Shown here: positions 17,298 to 27,060 of the stretch, in pieces | Position numbering within the stretch: position 1 is the stretch's first letter | Layout: the number at the start of each line of letters is the position of its first letter | Source of the DNA: Arcticibacter svalbardensis MN12-7 | Lineage (GTDB): Bacteria; Bacteroidota; Bacteroidia; Sphingobacteriales; Sphingobacteriaceae | NCBI RefSeq assembly: GCF_000403135.1 | Contig: NZ_AQPN01000145.1 | Span: forward strand, 1-64,000 | Length of the DNA: 64,000 bases | Direction of reading: 5' to 3' | Notes under the pieces: model-generated | What the model saw: only the letters and a program-made list of their open reading frames with translations | The model's database searches: none | Told to the model about the DNA's origin: nothing | Made by a program: the position numbers and the translations under genes

Positions 17298-18182
17298 ATG
17301 ATCGAATTGCCGGTAATACCTGCCAACCAATCTCAAAGGAGACCAAACTGGCTACGGGTTAAACTACCCGTTGGAAAAGAATACGCAAATGTAAGAGGAT
17401 TAGTTGATACTCATAAACTTCACACCATCTGCGAAAGTGGCAATTGTCCTAATATGGGTGAGTGCTGGGGTGCCGGTACTGCTACCTTTATGATTCTTGG
17501 TAATATCTGTACCCGGTCGTGCTCATTTTGCGCCGTTTCAACAGGAAGACCTCTTGCTGTTGATTTGGATGAGCCCAATAGGGTTGCCAACTCTATCAAA
17601 TTGATGAGCGTCAAACATGCCGTTATTACTTCTGTTGACCGCGATGATCTGAAAGATGGAGGCTCAATCATTTGGGCTGAAACCATACGTGCGATAAGAA
17701 GAGAAAGTCCTGCCACTACCATGGAAACTTTGATTCCAGACTTCAGAGGAATTTGGGATAACTTATATCGAGTATGCGAAGAACGCCCTGAAATGATTTC
17801 CCATAACATAGAAACAGTTAAAAGGTTAACCAAACAGGTTCGTGTTCAAGCCAAATACGACAGAAGTATGGAAGCCCTGCACAGGATTTCTGAGTTTGGA
17901 TTACGTACAAAATCGGGTATCATGTTAGGTTTAGGCGAAACAGAAGCTGATGTAATTGAAACCATGCAGGATCTTGCAGATACAGGCGTTCATGTGCTTA
18001 CAATAGGTCAGTATCTTCAGCCTTCCAAAAATCATCACCCTGTAATGGATTGGATCCACCCCGATCAGTTTGCTAAATATAAAGAAATAGGACAGCAAAT
18101 GGGATTCAAGTATGTAGAAAGCGGCCCACTTGTCCGTTCCTCTTATCACGCCGAGAAACACCTATTTGATCAGGTACTATAA
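17298..18182 (+). CDS. lipA: Lipoyl synthase (radical SAM)
   Basis: 294 residues. It inserts two sulfurs into octanoyl chains on lipoyl proteins. Both Fe-S clusters are visible: the auxiliary one at Cys45, Cys50 and Cys56 ([12 protein letters not shown]) and the radical-SAM one at Cys71, Cys75 and Cys78 (CTRSCSFC). The C-terminal RSSY (280-283), which provides the serine ligand, is also present. The last codons (FDQVL) and the stop lie inside the 44-bp tandem repeat derived from the convergent nnrD gene, so its final residues may have been replaced by that duplication. No lipB is in the window. Confidence 0.97.
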   Translation: MIELPVIPANQSQRRPNWLRVKLPVGKEYANVRGLVDTHKLHTICESGNCPNMGECWGAGTATFMILGNICTRSCSFCAVSTGRPLAVDLDEPNRVANSIKLMSVKHAVITSVDRDDLKDGGSIIWAETIRAIRRESPATTMETLIPDFRGIWDNLYRVCEERPEMISHNIETVKRLTKQVRVQAKYDRSMEALHRISEFGLRTKSGIMLGLGETEADVIETMQDLADTGVHVLTIGQYLQPSKNHHPVMDWIHPDQFAKYKEIGQQMGFKYVESGPLVRSSYHAEKHLFDQVL

Positions 18183-18262
18183 TTTGCTACGATAAAGGCT
18201 GGTAGTCTTTTGATCAGGTACTATAATTCGTTGCAATAGTGGCAGGCAGCCTTTTGATCAAA
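18165..18262. repeat. 44-bp imperfect tandem repeat at the lipA/nnrD junction
   Basis: TTTGATCAGGTACTATAATT occurs at 18165 and again at 18209; a third partial copy (TTTGATCAAA) begins at 18253. The period is 44 bp. On the minus strand both copies encode nearly the same peptide, LIKRLPATIATNYST-stop (the real nnrD end) and [15 protein letters not shown]-stop (downstream, another frame). Most differences fall in third codon positions. The outer copy also supplies the last codons and stop of lipA. Confidence 0.85.
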
Positions 18263-19707
18263 CTTGAAGCAGGAACAACATAATCGTTTCCTTCTTCTCC
18301 AGCTGCCCCATGAATATAAGCGCCTAATATTACGGCGTCTTCCGGACTGTAACCCTGGGCGATAAAGGAGGTGATTATCCCTGTTAAAACATCGCCCATA
18401 CCTCCACTGGCCATTGCCGGACTGCCTGTAGGATTAAACAAGCACTTTCCATCTCTCGTAAAAATCATCGTGTACTGATTTTTAAGCAGTATGGTGCAAC
18501 CCATAGTCTTCGCCCTGTCTATGCCTGTTACGACCCTATCCCACCAACTCACATGCTCCCCAAACAACCGGTCAAATTCTTTTACATGAGGCGTTAAAAC
18601 AGATCCCTCAGGAATAATCTGCATCAATTCGTGATGCTGCCCAATTAAATTAAGCGCATCTGCATCAATCACTACCGGTTTATTATACTCTTTTAATGTT
18701 TTTGTAAGTAAGGCCAGACTTTCTGGAGAGGAACCTATTCCAGGGCCAATACCAACAGCCTGATAGGTTTTCCATGTCAAATCCTCATTCACATTTTCGT
18801 TTAAAATAGCCATAACCTCAGGCACCCTGGTATTCAAGGCGGTTAAACCCTCTTCGGGGACACAGGCTGTAGTTAAACCGGCTCCGGTACACATACAGGC
18901 TTCTGCACTCAAAAGTGCGGCACCCATCGTTTTAGGCGCCCCAGCAATGATTAGCGCATGTCCATAAGTTCCCTTATGTGTAAATTTAGCTCTTCTTTTT
19001 AAACGGGATGTGATATCTTTTTGTGTAATCAGGTAATAAGGCGTTTGCAGTGACTGAATATAATGCTCATTTAAACCAATATCCACCACCTTAATCTCTC
19101 TGATAAAACCAGCAGATTCTGGCAAAAAAAAGTTCACTTTTGCCCGCTGAAAAGAAATAACCAGATCGGCAACCAGAACTGTATCTGACAGCTTCATAGC
19201 ACCCTCTGATTTAAAACCGGTAGGAATATCTACAGCAACAACTACTTTATCGAGCTTATTGATCTTCTCCACCAACATCCTTAACTCACCCTCTAGAGGT
19301 TTATTCAGGCCTGATCCTATCAGCGCATCTATAATGAGTTCCGCCTCTTCCACATCTAATTCAGCTGCATGCTTCAATTCAGCAACAGGAATATGACTTG
19401 ATTCTATATCAACGAGATTAGCGTCGAAATCATCGCTGCTTTTATCAGAAAAGCGAGCTATTTTAACATCCAGGTGATTATAACCCTCCTGGTAAAGCAA
19501 CCGGGCAATAGCCAGTCCATCCCCACCATTATTTCCTGTACCACAGTAAACCGCTATTTTAAGATAACGCTCCGGATATGTTCTGGAAAAAGCCTTTACA
19601 AAAGATTGTGAGGCTTGCTCCATTAATTGCAATGAGGATAAGTTAAATGTGGTACAGGTATGGGCATCTGTATCCCGCATTTGGGCTGCACTTAAAATAT
19701 TTTCCAT
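18214..19707 (-). CDS. nnrD/nnrE (nnr): Bifunctional NAD(P)H-hydrate epimerase / ADP-dependent dehydratase
   Basis: 497 residues with two domains. An N-terminal YjeF_N epimerase (1-210; GTGNNGGDGLAIARLL, DALIGSGLNKPLEG, VDIPTGFKSEGA) is followed by a C-terminal ribokinase-like dehydratase (225-497; AGAPKTMGAALLSAEA, GIGPGIGSS, LTPHVKEFDRL, NPTGSPAMASGGMGDVL). It repairs the damaged hydrated forms NADHX and NADPHX. The two-domain fusion is the usual bacterial form. It lies 10 bp downstream of uvrA on the same strand, so the two are likely one operon, and its 3' end is duplicated (see the 44-bp repeat). Confidence 0.96.
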   Translation of the reverse strand: MENILSAAQMRDTDAHTCTTFNLSSLQLMEQASQSFVKAFSRTYPERYLKIAVYCGTGNNGGDGLAIARLLYQEGYNHLDVKIARFSDKSSDDFDANLVDIESSHIPVAELKHAAELDVEEAELIIDALIGSGLNKPLEGELRMLVEKINKLDKVVVAVDIPTGFKSEGAMKLSDTVLVADLVISFQRAKVNFFLPESAGFIREIKVVDIGLNEHYIQSLQTPYYLITQKDITSRLKRRAKFTHKGTYGHALIIAGAPKTMGAALLSAEACMCTGAGLTTACVPEEGLTALNTRVPEVMAILNENVNEDLTWKTYQAVGIGPGIGSSPESLALLTKTLKEYNKPVVIDADALNLIGQHHELMQIIPEGSVLTPHVKEFDRLFGEHVSWWDRVVTGIDRAKTMGCTILLKNQYTMIFTRDGKCLFNPTGSPAMASGGMGDVLTGIITSFIAQGYSPEDAVILGAYIHGAAGEEGNDYVVPASSLIKRLPATIATNYST

Positions 19708-19717
19708 AGCTCAATAT

Positions 19718-20536
19718 TTATCTTCCCATTTCTATCTTTAAAAATTGTCCGGTGAAGCTCTTTTTAACCTTTACCAGATCATCAGGCGTTCCTTCAAAAA
19801 GGACTACCCCCCCTGCATCTCCTCCTTCCGGACCAAGATCGATTACCCAGTCTGATACCTTTACCACATCCAGGTTATGCTCAATCACCAAAATCGTATT
19901 TCCATGATCGACCAGTTTATTCAATACGCCCAGAAGCACATTAATATCTTCAAAATGAAGTCCCGTTGTTGGCTCATCCAGAATATAGAATGTTTGTCCG
20001 GTGTCCTTTTTAGATAGTTCAGTCGCCAGCTTCACCCGCTGCGCTTCTCCTCCTGATAAGGTGGTAGAGGACTGTCCCAGTTTTATATACCCCAAACCTA
20101 CATCAAACAGCGTTTTAATCTTTCGATGAATAGAAGGAATAAGTTCAAAGAAATCTACAGCTTCTTCAATACTCATATCCAGCACATCACTGATTGATTT
20201 GCCTTTATAACGCACTTCAAGGGTTTCCCTATTGTATCGCCGGCCATTACATTCTTCGCAAGGCACATGTACGTCAGGTAAGAAATTCATCTCAATGACC
20301 TTCATGCCTGCACCCTGACAAGTTTCACAACGTCCACCCTTCACATTGAAAGAAAAACGTCCGGGTTTGTAACCACGAATTTTTGCTTCCGGTAAACCCA
20401 CATACAGATTACGGATATCAGAAAACACCCCTGTATAGGTAGAAGGATTAGAACGTGGCGTACGCCCTATAGGACTTTGATCAATCTCAATAACCTTATC
20501 AATATGTTCAAGCCCTTCGAGTGACTTATAAGGCAT
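19718..20536 (-). CDS. uvrA: UvrA, C-terminal part (separate frame after a frameshift)
   Basis: 272 residues covering the end of Uvr[21 protein letters not shown], the third zinc motif (CETCQGAG ... CEECNGRR), the second ABC signature [12 protein letters not shown] and Walker [18 protein letters not shown]. It joins the upstream frame after a one-base excess: GGCAAAGAAAATACC-A-ATGCCT instead of ACC-ATG. The ATG at 20536 begins 11 bases before the end of the upstream stop, so reinitiation could make this as a separate chain, but the family is always a single protein of about 940 residues. Whether the split is real or a sequencing error cannot be told here. Confidence 0.9.
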   Translation of the reverse strand: MPYKSLEGLEHIDKVIEIDQSPIGRTPRSNPSTYTGVFSDIRNLYVGLPEAKIRGYKPGRFSFNVKGGRCETCQGAGMKVIEMNFLPDVHVPCEECNGRRYNRETLEVRYKGKSISDVLDMSIEEAVDFFELIPSIHRKIKTLFDVGLGYIKLGQSSTTLSGGEAQRVKLATELSKKDTGQTFYILDEPTTGLHFEDINVLLGVLNKLVDHGNTILVIEHNLDVVKVSDWVIDLGPEGGDAGGVVLFEGTPDDLVKVKKSFTGQFLKIEMGR

Positions 20537-22562
20537 TGGTATTTTCTTTGCCCTGAAAAAAATGATGATTCAGAATAGGATATAACGTTTCACCAATTAA
20601 GCTCGATTTTCCACTACCTGAAACACCGGTAACACAAATCAGCATACCTAAGGGAAATCTGACGGTTACATTTTTCAGATTGTTTCCGGTCGCATTTTTC
20701 AATACCAATTCCTGACCATTCCCTTTACGTCTCTGCGCAGGAATAGCGATAGATTTTTCACCATTAAGATAGGCGTTAGTCAGCGTTTTTGCATTTCGCA
20801 CCTCTGCTGGTGTACCTTGTGCCACTACTTCGCCACCTCTGACACCCGCTGCCGGTCCCATATCTATTACATGGTCTGCTTCCAGAATCATATCCTTATC
20901 ATGCTCGACAACCAAGACAGAGTTGCCTATATCACGGAGATTTTTTAATGCAGATATTAGGCGTGCATTGTCCCGCTGATGCAGTCCTATACTTGGCTCA
21001 TCCAAAATATACAACACGTTAACGAGTTGCGACCCAATTTGCGTAGCCAAACGAATCCGCTGTGCCTCCCCACCCGACAACGTTTTAGCCGTCCGGTTTA
21101 AGGTTAAATAATTCAATCCTACATCCAGCAGAAAACCAATCCGGGAACGAATCTCCTTTAAGATCTCTTTCCCTATAATATTCTGACGCTCATTAAGCTT
21201 CGATTCTATATCCTCAAACCATTTACCCAGTTGGATAATACTCATTGAGGAAAGCTCATAGATGTTTTTATCGCTGATGCGAAAGTTTAAAGACTCTTTC
21301 TTCAGGCGGGCACCATGACATAGCGGACAAGTACGAAGTACCCGGAAGTTTTCCAGATCCTTCGACGTATCATCTACACCTTTATCTGCCTGCTCTTCCA
21401 GCATTTTGATAATCCCATCAAAAGTAACCTGATAATTTTGAACGTTCCACTTATTATAGGCCACCGGAACGGTGATCATTTCATCCGATCCATTTAATAC
21501 CATTTCCAAAACTTCCCTTGGAAGCTTTTCTATTGGATCAGACAAAGAAAACTCTTTCTTCTTTGCCAGTGCTTTCAACATCTGGAACATCCAGGTTTCC
21601 CTGTATTCACCTAAAGGAGCAAGTCCCCCTTTCATGATGCTCAACTTCGGATCAGGAATAATTGACGATTCATCAATTTCGAAAATGGTACCTAAACCAT
21701 CACAGCGTTCACATGCACCATAAGGTGAATTGAAAGAGAAAGTATTAGGCTGCGGTTCATCATAAGAGATCCCAGATTCAGGATCCATAAGGAATTTACT
21801 GAAAAAGAATTCATTATGTTCTTCATCCGCAATCTTGATAATTCCTTTAGATGTTTTTAAGGCAGACTGTATGGAGGTATTTAATCGCTTACTATCATTT
21901 TGGGATACATATAACCGATCAATAACCATTTCAATATCGTGGATCTTATAACGGTCAAGCTGCATCTTAGGCGTAAGATCAACAATCTTGCCGTCGACTC
22001 TCACTTTCAAATACCCTTGTTTGCGAATCTGCTCAAAGAGCTCCCTATAATGACCCTTTCGGCCTTTTACAACCGGGGCCAGCACAGCAATAGCCTTACC
22101 GTCAAACTGCTGTAATACACTTTGAAGCATCTGTCCTTCGGACATGCGCTCCATTTTTTTACCCGAAACATGAGAATACGCTTCCCCTGCCCTGGCAAAA
22201 AGCAGGCGCATAAAGTCATAAATTTCAGTAATTGTTCCCACAGTAGAACGTGGGTTTTTAGAAGTAGTCTTTTGTTCGATAGCAATAACCGGACTTAATC
22301 CGGAAATTTTATCCACATCAGGCCGCTCCATGCCACCCAGAAACTGCCGGGAATAGGCACTAAAGGTTTCCATATATCGTCTTTGACCTTCTGCATATAT
22401 GGTGTCAAAGGCCAAAGAGGACTTACCACTGCCACTTAATCCGGTTATTACAACCAACTGATTACGTGGAAAAGAAACGTCTATATTTTTTAGATTATGA
22501 ACCCGGGCTCCGTAAACCTCTACTTCGCTTTGCTCGCCAAGATCAGGTGTGCTTTTATCCAT
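20526..22562 (-). CDS. uvrA: UvrA, N-terminal part (ends at a frameshift)
   Basis: 678 residues with nearly two thirds of UvrA, the damage-recognition ATPase of nucleotide excision repair. Walker A of the first ATPase is at 41-49 (GLSGSGKSS), then the UvrB-binding and insertion region, the zinc motifs ([17 protein letters not shown]), the first signature [12 protein letters not shown] and Walker [16 protein letters not shown]. The second Walker A is at 646-654 (GVSGSGKSS). It stops 24 residues later ([13 protein letters not shown]), just where the other frame continues in [12 protein letters not shown]. As it stands the chain lacks the second signature and Walker B, so it would not be functional by itself. 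Confidence 0.92.
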   Translation of the reverse strand: MDKSTPDLGEQSEVEVYGARVHNLKNIDVSFPRNQLVVITGLSGSGKSSLAFDTIYAEGQRRYMETFSAYSRQFLGGMERPDVDKISGLSPVIAIEQKTTSKNPRSTVGTITEIYDFMRLLFARAGEAYSHVSGKKMERMSEGQMLQSVLQQFDGKAIAVLAPVVKGRKGHYRELFEQIRKQGYLKVRVDGKIVDLTPKMQLDRYKIHDIEMVIDRLYVSQNDSKRLNTSIQSALKTSKGIIKIADEEHNEFFFSKFLMDPESGISYDEPQPNTFSFNSPYGACERCDGLGTIFEIDESSIIPDPKLSIMKGGLAPLGEYRETWMFQMLKALAKKKEFSLSDPIEKLPREVLEMVLNGSDEMITVPVAYNKWNVQNYQVTFDGIIKMLEEQADKGVDDTSKDLENFRVLRTCPLCHGARLKKESLNFRISDKNIYELSSMSIIQLGKWFEDIESKLNERQNIIGKEILKEIRSRIGFLLDVGLNYLTLNRTAKTLSGGEAQRIRLATQIGSQLVNVLYILDEPSIGLHQRDNARLISALKNLRDIGNSVLVVEHDKDMILEADHVIDMGPAAGVRGGEVVAQGTPAEVRNAKTLTNAYLNGEKSIAIPAQRRKGNGQELVLKNATGNNLKNVTVRFPLGMLICVTGVSGSGKSSLIGETLYPILNHHFFQGKENTNAL

Positions 22563-22705
22563 TAATTAATACCTCTTGAAATTAAGGTGTAAAGATCGTT
22601 TAATAGAAATTAAATAAAGCCTTGGATTTAGAATTTTACAGTTTACTTGAAGACCTTAAGCCGATCTCTCCCCAGATTTCGCATGTTGGTCTTCAATAAA
22701 TAAAT

Positions 22706-23542
22706 CTATAACTCCTGCTTTTGCAGCAGATTTAATGCTGAAATTGCATTTTGCTCTATTACCGGATTAATATATACTGGCTCAGGCCTTGTTTCCTTGG
22801 CAAGCAGCTCTTTATTCCGGCTTGCAAATCCATACTTAATCGGATTTTCAATCACTTCTTTCATGGATACTAATTTGTATACATAAGAAGCGGTTTCGTT
22901 ATTCAGCTTGAGCTTAAAATAGCTCTTGTGCCCTTGCGTATTAATTCGTTTACGTAACTTATTTTCCCCTAAGTTATAAGCAGCTGCAACCAAAGTCCAA
23001 TTATGAAATTCATTATGCAATTCTTTTAAGTACCTGCAAGCGGCAGCAGTGGACATTTTCATATTATGTCTTTCATCCACATCACCGTTGACAATCAGTC
23101 CATAACTTCGTGCTGTTCCTGGCATAAACTGCCAGTATCCGGCAGCACCCTTAACAGAGGTACCACGCTTTAAACCACTTTCAACTAGCGGCAAATACTT
23201 GAAATCATCCGGAATGCCATACCTTTTTAAGATGGGTTCCATAATAGGAAACCAACGGGCTGCCTGATGATGTAACCGATCTGTTTGAATATGCTCATAA
23301 CTATTGGCTTTCAAATACTTATTCATTCTCCTGAATACCTTTAAACGTTCAACTGGTATCACTTCATTCGCAAACTCATACGAGTATGCTGGAGATGAAT
23401 CTTTTTCCTCTTGGGGAGAAGGGACATCCACTTTTTGTGGAAACGAATTAACGTATGTTACTGAAGTTCTGCTGACCCCGATTTTTGCTAAAATCATAAT
23501 CATAACAACTGCAAAACACGCCATCAAATGTTTCTTAATCAT
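22706..23542 (-). CDS. Lytic transglycosylase (SLT/MltD catalytic type), exported
   Basis: 278 residues with a signal peptide (MIKKHLMACFAVVMIMILAK) and a single lysozyme-like SLT domain. The catalytic glutamate is in LPLVESGLKRG, followed by GAAGYWQFMPGTARSYGL, RHNMKMSTAAACRYLKELH and AAYNLGENKLRKRI. It cleaves the MurNAc-GlcNAc bond of peptidoglycan with anhydro-MurNAc formation. MltD's LysM repeats are missing, so it is a catalytic-domain-only form. It stands alone on the minus strand upstream of uvrA, divergent from the pseudouridine synthase gene. Confidence 0.9.
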   Translation of the reverse strand: MIKKHLMACFAVVMIMILAKIGVSRTSVTYVNSFPQKVDVPSPQEEKDSSPAYSYEFANEVIPVERLKVFRRMNKYLKANSYEHIQTDRLHHQAARWFPIMEPILKRYGIPDDFKYLPLVESGLKRGTSVKGAAGYWQFMPGTARSYGLIVNGDVDERHNMKMSTAAACRYLKELHNEFHNWTLVAAAYNLGENKLRKRINTQGHKSYFKLKLNNETASYVYKLVSMKEVIENPIKYGFASRNKELLAKETRPEPVYINPVIEQNAISALNLLQKQEL

Positions 23543-23714
23543 GCGTTCCTTACTATGTTTAAATAAAAAAGATTACAAAGATACATAATATATATCTAAT
23601 AACCAAGCACTTACACACTACTGCCTAGAAATCAGGCGTTTATTGCCTTCATTCTGAGCAATTTTGTATAAATAATTAATCTGCACTATTACGGCTTTAA
23701 CTATTTATTTTAAC

Positions 23715-23722
23715 TAACTTTG
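23715..23722 (+). promoter_or_regulatory. -7 box of the rluB-type gene
   Basis: TAACTTTG matches TAnnTTTG, 31 bp before the start codon at 23754. No clear -33 element was seen. Confidence 0.45.
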
Positions 23723-23753
23723 CCCCCCATTAAAAATAGGTTAGCAGTATAGT

Positions 23754-25583
23754 ATGCCAGAGAATAATAATCGGAAAAGTCGCGACGACAAGTCCTTCAA
23801 TACCAATCGTTTTGATAAAACATCAAAAACAGAACGTCCGGACAAGACGAACACAGAAAGAAGAAGAAAGTTTGACGGTGATCGTAAAAGACCGACAAGT
23901 GACCGTCCGGGAAGATCAGATCGCCCATCGTCTGATGAAAGAGGTGATCGCAAGAGAACAGATGACCGCCCTCCTTACGCAAATAGATCAACAGATTCCA
24001 GAGAAAGAAGCCGTGACTTTAATGCCGGAGGAGAACGTTCTTCAGACAAAAGATCATTCAGTTCTGATAGAAGAAGTACTTCTACAGGAAGCCGCACACA
24101 AAGCGACCGTCCATTTGAAAAGAAACCTTACAGCTCTGACAGAAAACCTTACGGTGAGGACAGAACATCAGGTAGTCGTCCTCAAAGCGACCGCCCATAC
24201 GAAAGAAAACCTTTCAGTTCAGATAGAAAACCTTACGGTGAAGACAAAACTTCAGGTAGCCGCCCTCAAGGCGATCGCCCTTACGAAAAGAAACCGTTCA
24301 GTTCTGACAGGAAACCTTACGGTGAAGACAGAACTTCAGGTAGCCGTCCACGAGGCGACCGTCCTTACGAAAAGAAATCGTTCAGTTCAGATAGAAAGCC
24401 TTTCAGTTTTGACAGGAAACCTTCCGGAGATGATAGAACTTCAGGCAGCCGTCCACAAAGCGACCGTCCATACGAAAGAAAACCTTTCAGCTCTGACAGA
24501 AAACCATTTGGTGAAGATAGACCTTCAAGTAGCCGCCCACAAGGCGACCGCCCTTACGAAAAGAAACCTTTCAGTTCGGATAGAAAACCTTTTGGTGATG
24601 ACAGGAAGGCTTTTGGTGATGATAAGAGAGAAAGAAAACCATACAGTGCGGACAGAAAACCTTACGGTGAAGATAGAAAACCACGTACTCCGGGTAGCGT
24701 AACACAAAGCGACCGTTCATACGACAGAAGACCTGCTGATGACGGAAGAAATACAGAACGCAAAACAGATAGTGGAGAAAATAGAAAATGGACTTCTGAA
24801 GAAAAGATCGAAGGCTCAAACCTTCGTGCAAGGAAAAAACCATATTCTCCCTCTCAACCTGCTGATTCAACAATAAGATTAAACAGATATATTGCTAATG
24901 CTGGTATATGTTCACGCAGAAAAGCGGATGAATTAATCGAAGCAGGTGTAATTACCGTGAATGGTGAAGCCATCAATGAGCTTGGTTTCAAAATAAATCC
25001 CATGACGGATGTAATCCGTTACAACGGCGAAACATTGAAACGTGAGAAAATGACTTATGTGCTTTTAAATAAGCCTAAAGATTATTTAACCACTACTGAT
25101 GATCCTCAGGAACGTAAAACGATCATGCAACTGGTAGACAAAGCTTCTAAAGAGCGGATCTATCCTATTGGCAGATTGGACAGAAATACAACAGGTTTAA
25201 TCCTGCTGACTAATGATGGCGATCTTACTGATAAGCTGTCTCATCCCCGTCATAACATCACCAAAATTTACCATGTAGAACTGGATAAGAATCTTAGCCA
25301 GGGCGATATGAACAAGATTGCGTATGGTATTGAACTTGAAGATGGTATGATGAAGCCTGATGAAATCAGCTACGTTGCCGGTGGAATTAAAAAAGAAATC
25401 GGAATTCAAATTCATAGTGGGAAAAACAGAATTGTACGTCGTTTATTCGAACACCTTGGATACGAAGTGGTGAAGCTTGACAGAGTGGTGTATGCCAACC
25501 TGACTAAAAAAGACTTACCTCGTGGAAGATGGAGATACCTTGACGAAAAAGAAATCATCCAACTGAAACATCTTATAAAATAA
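23754..25583 (+). CDS. RluB/RsuA-type pseudouridine synthase with a 370-residue repetitive N-terminal extension
   Basis: 609 residues. The C-terminal 238 residues are a full RsuA/RluB enzyme: an S4 RNA-binding domain from about 372 (RLNRYIANAGICSRRKADEL), then the catalytic domain with GRLDRNTTGLILLTNDGDL (catalytic Asp about 475) and KNRIVRRLFEHLGYEV. By family it makes a pseudouridine in rRNA, probably 23S. The N-terminal 370 residues are extremely Arg/Lys/Asp/Ser/Pro-rich, with six or more 28-residue repeats of the type DRPYEKKPFSSDRKPYGED. It is surely disordered and should bind RNA or ribosomes by charge. Such extensions are known in Bacteroidota RluB homologs, but their role is not. Confidence 0.93.
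   Translation: MPENNNRKSRDDKSFNTNRFDKTSKTERPDKTNTERRRKFDGDRKRPTSDRPGRSDRPSSDERGDRKRTDDRPPYANRSTDSRERSRDFNAGGERSSDKRSFSSDRRSTSTGSRTQSDRPFEKKPYSSDRKPYGEDRTSGSRPQSDRPYERKPFSSDRKPYGEDKTSGSRPQGDRPYEKKPFSSDRKPYGEDRTSGSRPRGDRPYEKKSFSSDRKPFSFDRKPSGDDRTSGSRPQSDRPYERKPFSSDRKPFGEDRPSSSRPQGDRPYEKKPFSSDRKPFGDDRKAFGDDKRERKPYSADRKPYGEDRKPRTPGSVTQSDRSYDRRPADDGRNTERKTDSGENRKWTSEEKIEGSNLRARKKPYSPSQPADSTIRLNRYIANAGICSRRKADELIEAGVITVNGEAINELGFKINPMTDVIRYNGETLKREKMTYVLLNKPKDYLTTTDDPQERKTIMQLVDKASKERIYPIGRLDRNTTGLILLTNDGDLTDKLSHPRHNITKIYHVELDKNLSQGDMNKIAYGIELEDGMMKPDEISYVAGGIKKEIGIQIHSGKNRIVRRLFEHLGYEVVKLDRVVYANLTKKDLPRGRWRYLDEKEIIQLKHLIK
24103..24717 (+). repeat. 84-bp in-frame tandem repeats in the pseudouridine synthase gene
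   Basis: At least six copies of a 28-codon unit (S/GDRPYE-R/K-KPFSSDRKPYGED, then TSGSRPQ). Copy 4 has an extra 7-codon block (PFSFDRK) and copy 6 is extended. The codons for the repeated motif vary at third positions, so the copies are held by protein-level selection as well as by duplication. The repeat causes a long second open frame on the same strand. Confidence 0.9.
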
Positions 25584-25611
25584 ATAGAATCCATTATTGG
25601 ATTCTGTGTCT

Positions 25612-25660
25612 AGCCCTCAAGATATAAGCTTTCAAAAGCGGGTTATCTTGAGGGCTTTTT
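25612..25660 (+). terminator. Terminator after the pseudouridine synthase gene
   Basis: Arms 25612-25624 and 25644-25656 (AGCCCTCAAGATA / TATCTTGAGGGCT) form a 13-bp stem followed by TTTTTG. A smaller stem, GAATCC/GGATTC, lies just before it (25587-25603). Confidence 0.85.
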
Positions 25661-25823
25661 GTCTTATAATTATTACGGGAGCGACTCTTTCAATGTACTG
25701 CAATTCGCCAGAACTTTTTTAGCAGAAGCTGTTAATCTCATCAGCTTAAATAGTTATAAAACAAATTTGATTATTCTCTTAATGTGTTAACTTTATACAT
25801 TAACCATCATATTCTACCTTATT

Positions 25824-26942
25824 ATGAGAAACACCTTTTTATTAATCATCATGTCACTAATCGCCCTACATCAAGCATCTGCTCAAAACCTGAACCTGAT
25901 AGTAGGAACCTATACCAACAAGGGAAACAGTGAAGGCATTTATGTCTACAACTTTGACTCCACAACAGGAAAGTTAAGTCCCAAGAATAAAGCTACAGGT
26001 GTTTCGAATCCTTCTTATCTCACACCAAGTAACAATGGTAAGTTTGTGTATTCAACAAATGAAGACAATGATGGTTCAATCAGTTCTTTTGCCTTTGACA
26101 AGTTAAGCGGCAAATTAAAGTTCCTCAATAAGAAAACTGCTCAGGGAGGTGGTACTTGCTATATTGCTGTAGATGCTACAAATAAGTATGTTTTTGCAGG
26201 CAACTATGGTCAGGGTAACCTCGTCGTATATTCAGTTTTACCCGATGGTTCGTTGGGCAATTTGCTTCAGTCCATACAAGATACCGGAAGTGGAGTAAAT
26301 AAATCCAGACAGGAAGGACCACATGTTCATTCGACTATTTTATCCCCAGATCAGAAATTCCTATTGGTTAGCGATTTGGGCACCGACAAGATCTCCGTTT
26401 ACTCTTTTGACAATAACAGCTCTTCGGAACCATTAAAAGCAGCAGAACCTCCCTACGTAACTGTAGAGCCTGGTGACGGACCAAGACATCTGGATTTTCA
26501 TCCCAATAGCAAATATGTATATGCGCTCATGGAAATGACAGGAAATGTATTGGCGTTCTCTAATGATCAAGGCAAGATGGAAAAAATCCAAACCATCTCT
26601 ATGGTTGCCAAAGGATTTACAGGGCAGACTGGTGCTGCAGATATTCATGTATCCCCTGATGGAAAATTTCTATACAGCTCAAACAGAGGTGATGCAAATG
26701 ACATCGCAATATTCTCCATAAATCCATCAACAGGAATGCTCACATTGAAAGGACATCAATCAACTTTAGGTAAAGGGCCAAGAAACTTTGTAATTGATCC
26801 AAAAGGCAACTTTTTGCTGGTTGCCAATAACAATAGCAACGAAATCATCGTGTTTAAAAGGAACAAAGTAACAGGACTGCTAAAAGCGACTGGAGAAAAG
26901 GTAGCGCTCGACGCTCCTGTTTGTCTGAAATTCAGTAAGTAA
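25824..26942 (+). CDS. Secreted lactonase-family beta-propeller (6-phosphogluconolactonase-like)
   Basis: 372 residues with a cleavable signal peptide (MRNTFLLIIMSLIALHQASAQ) and a seven-bladed propeller of the YkgB/Pgl type. Seen are NLIVGTYTNKGNSEGIYVY, NPSYLTPSNNGKFVYSTNE, the strongly conserved EGPHVHSTILSPD, GDGPRHLDFHP and GKGPRNFVIDPKGNFLLVANN. Cytoplasmic members hydrolyse 6-phosphogluconolactone; an exported one must have another, unknown lactone as substrate. It is a single gene flanked by terminators and convergent with bshA. Confidence 0.88.
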   Translation: MRNTFLLIIMSLIALHQASAQNLNLIVGTYTNKGNSEGIYVYNFDSTTGKLSPKNKATGVSNPSYLTPSNNGKFVYSTNEDNDGSISSFAFDKLSGKLKFLNKKTAQGGGTCYIAVDATNKYVFAGNYGQGNLVVYSVLPDGSLGNLLQSIQDTGSGVNKSRQEGPHVHSTILSPDQKFLLVSDLGTDKISVYSFDNNSSSEPLKAAEPPYVTVEPGDGPRHLDFHPNSKYVYALMEMTGNVLAFSNDQGKMEKIQTISMVAKGFTGQTGAADIHVSPDGKFLYSSNRGDANDIAIFSINPSTGMLTLKGHQSTLGKGPRNFVIDPKGNFLLVANNNSNEIIVFKRNKVTGLLKATGEKVALDAPVCLKFSK

Positions 26943-27060
26943 TTCCTGAAATTCGTTTTTGAAGATCTGCCTATTTGCATACGCTGTAAATTGCTCCTAA
27001 ATTAATTAATCCATAACTATAAAAGTAGATTTGCATAGCTATATTAGGATGAGATACCTG

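Noticed and set aside
23812-24702. Second long open frame (296 codons) inside the pseudouridine synthase gene
   Set aside because: It exists because the 84-bp repeats are a multiple of three and lack stops in this frame; it has no start context or family pattern, while the other frame encodes the enzyme.
24103-24717. CRISPR-like array
   Set aside because: The repeats are contiguous, in-frame, 84 bp and degenerate, with no unique spacers and no cas genes.
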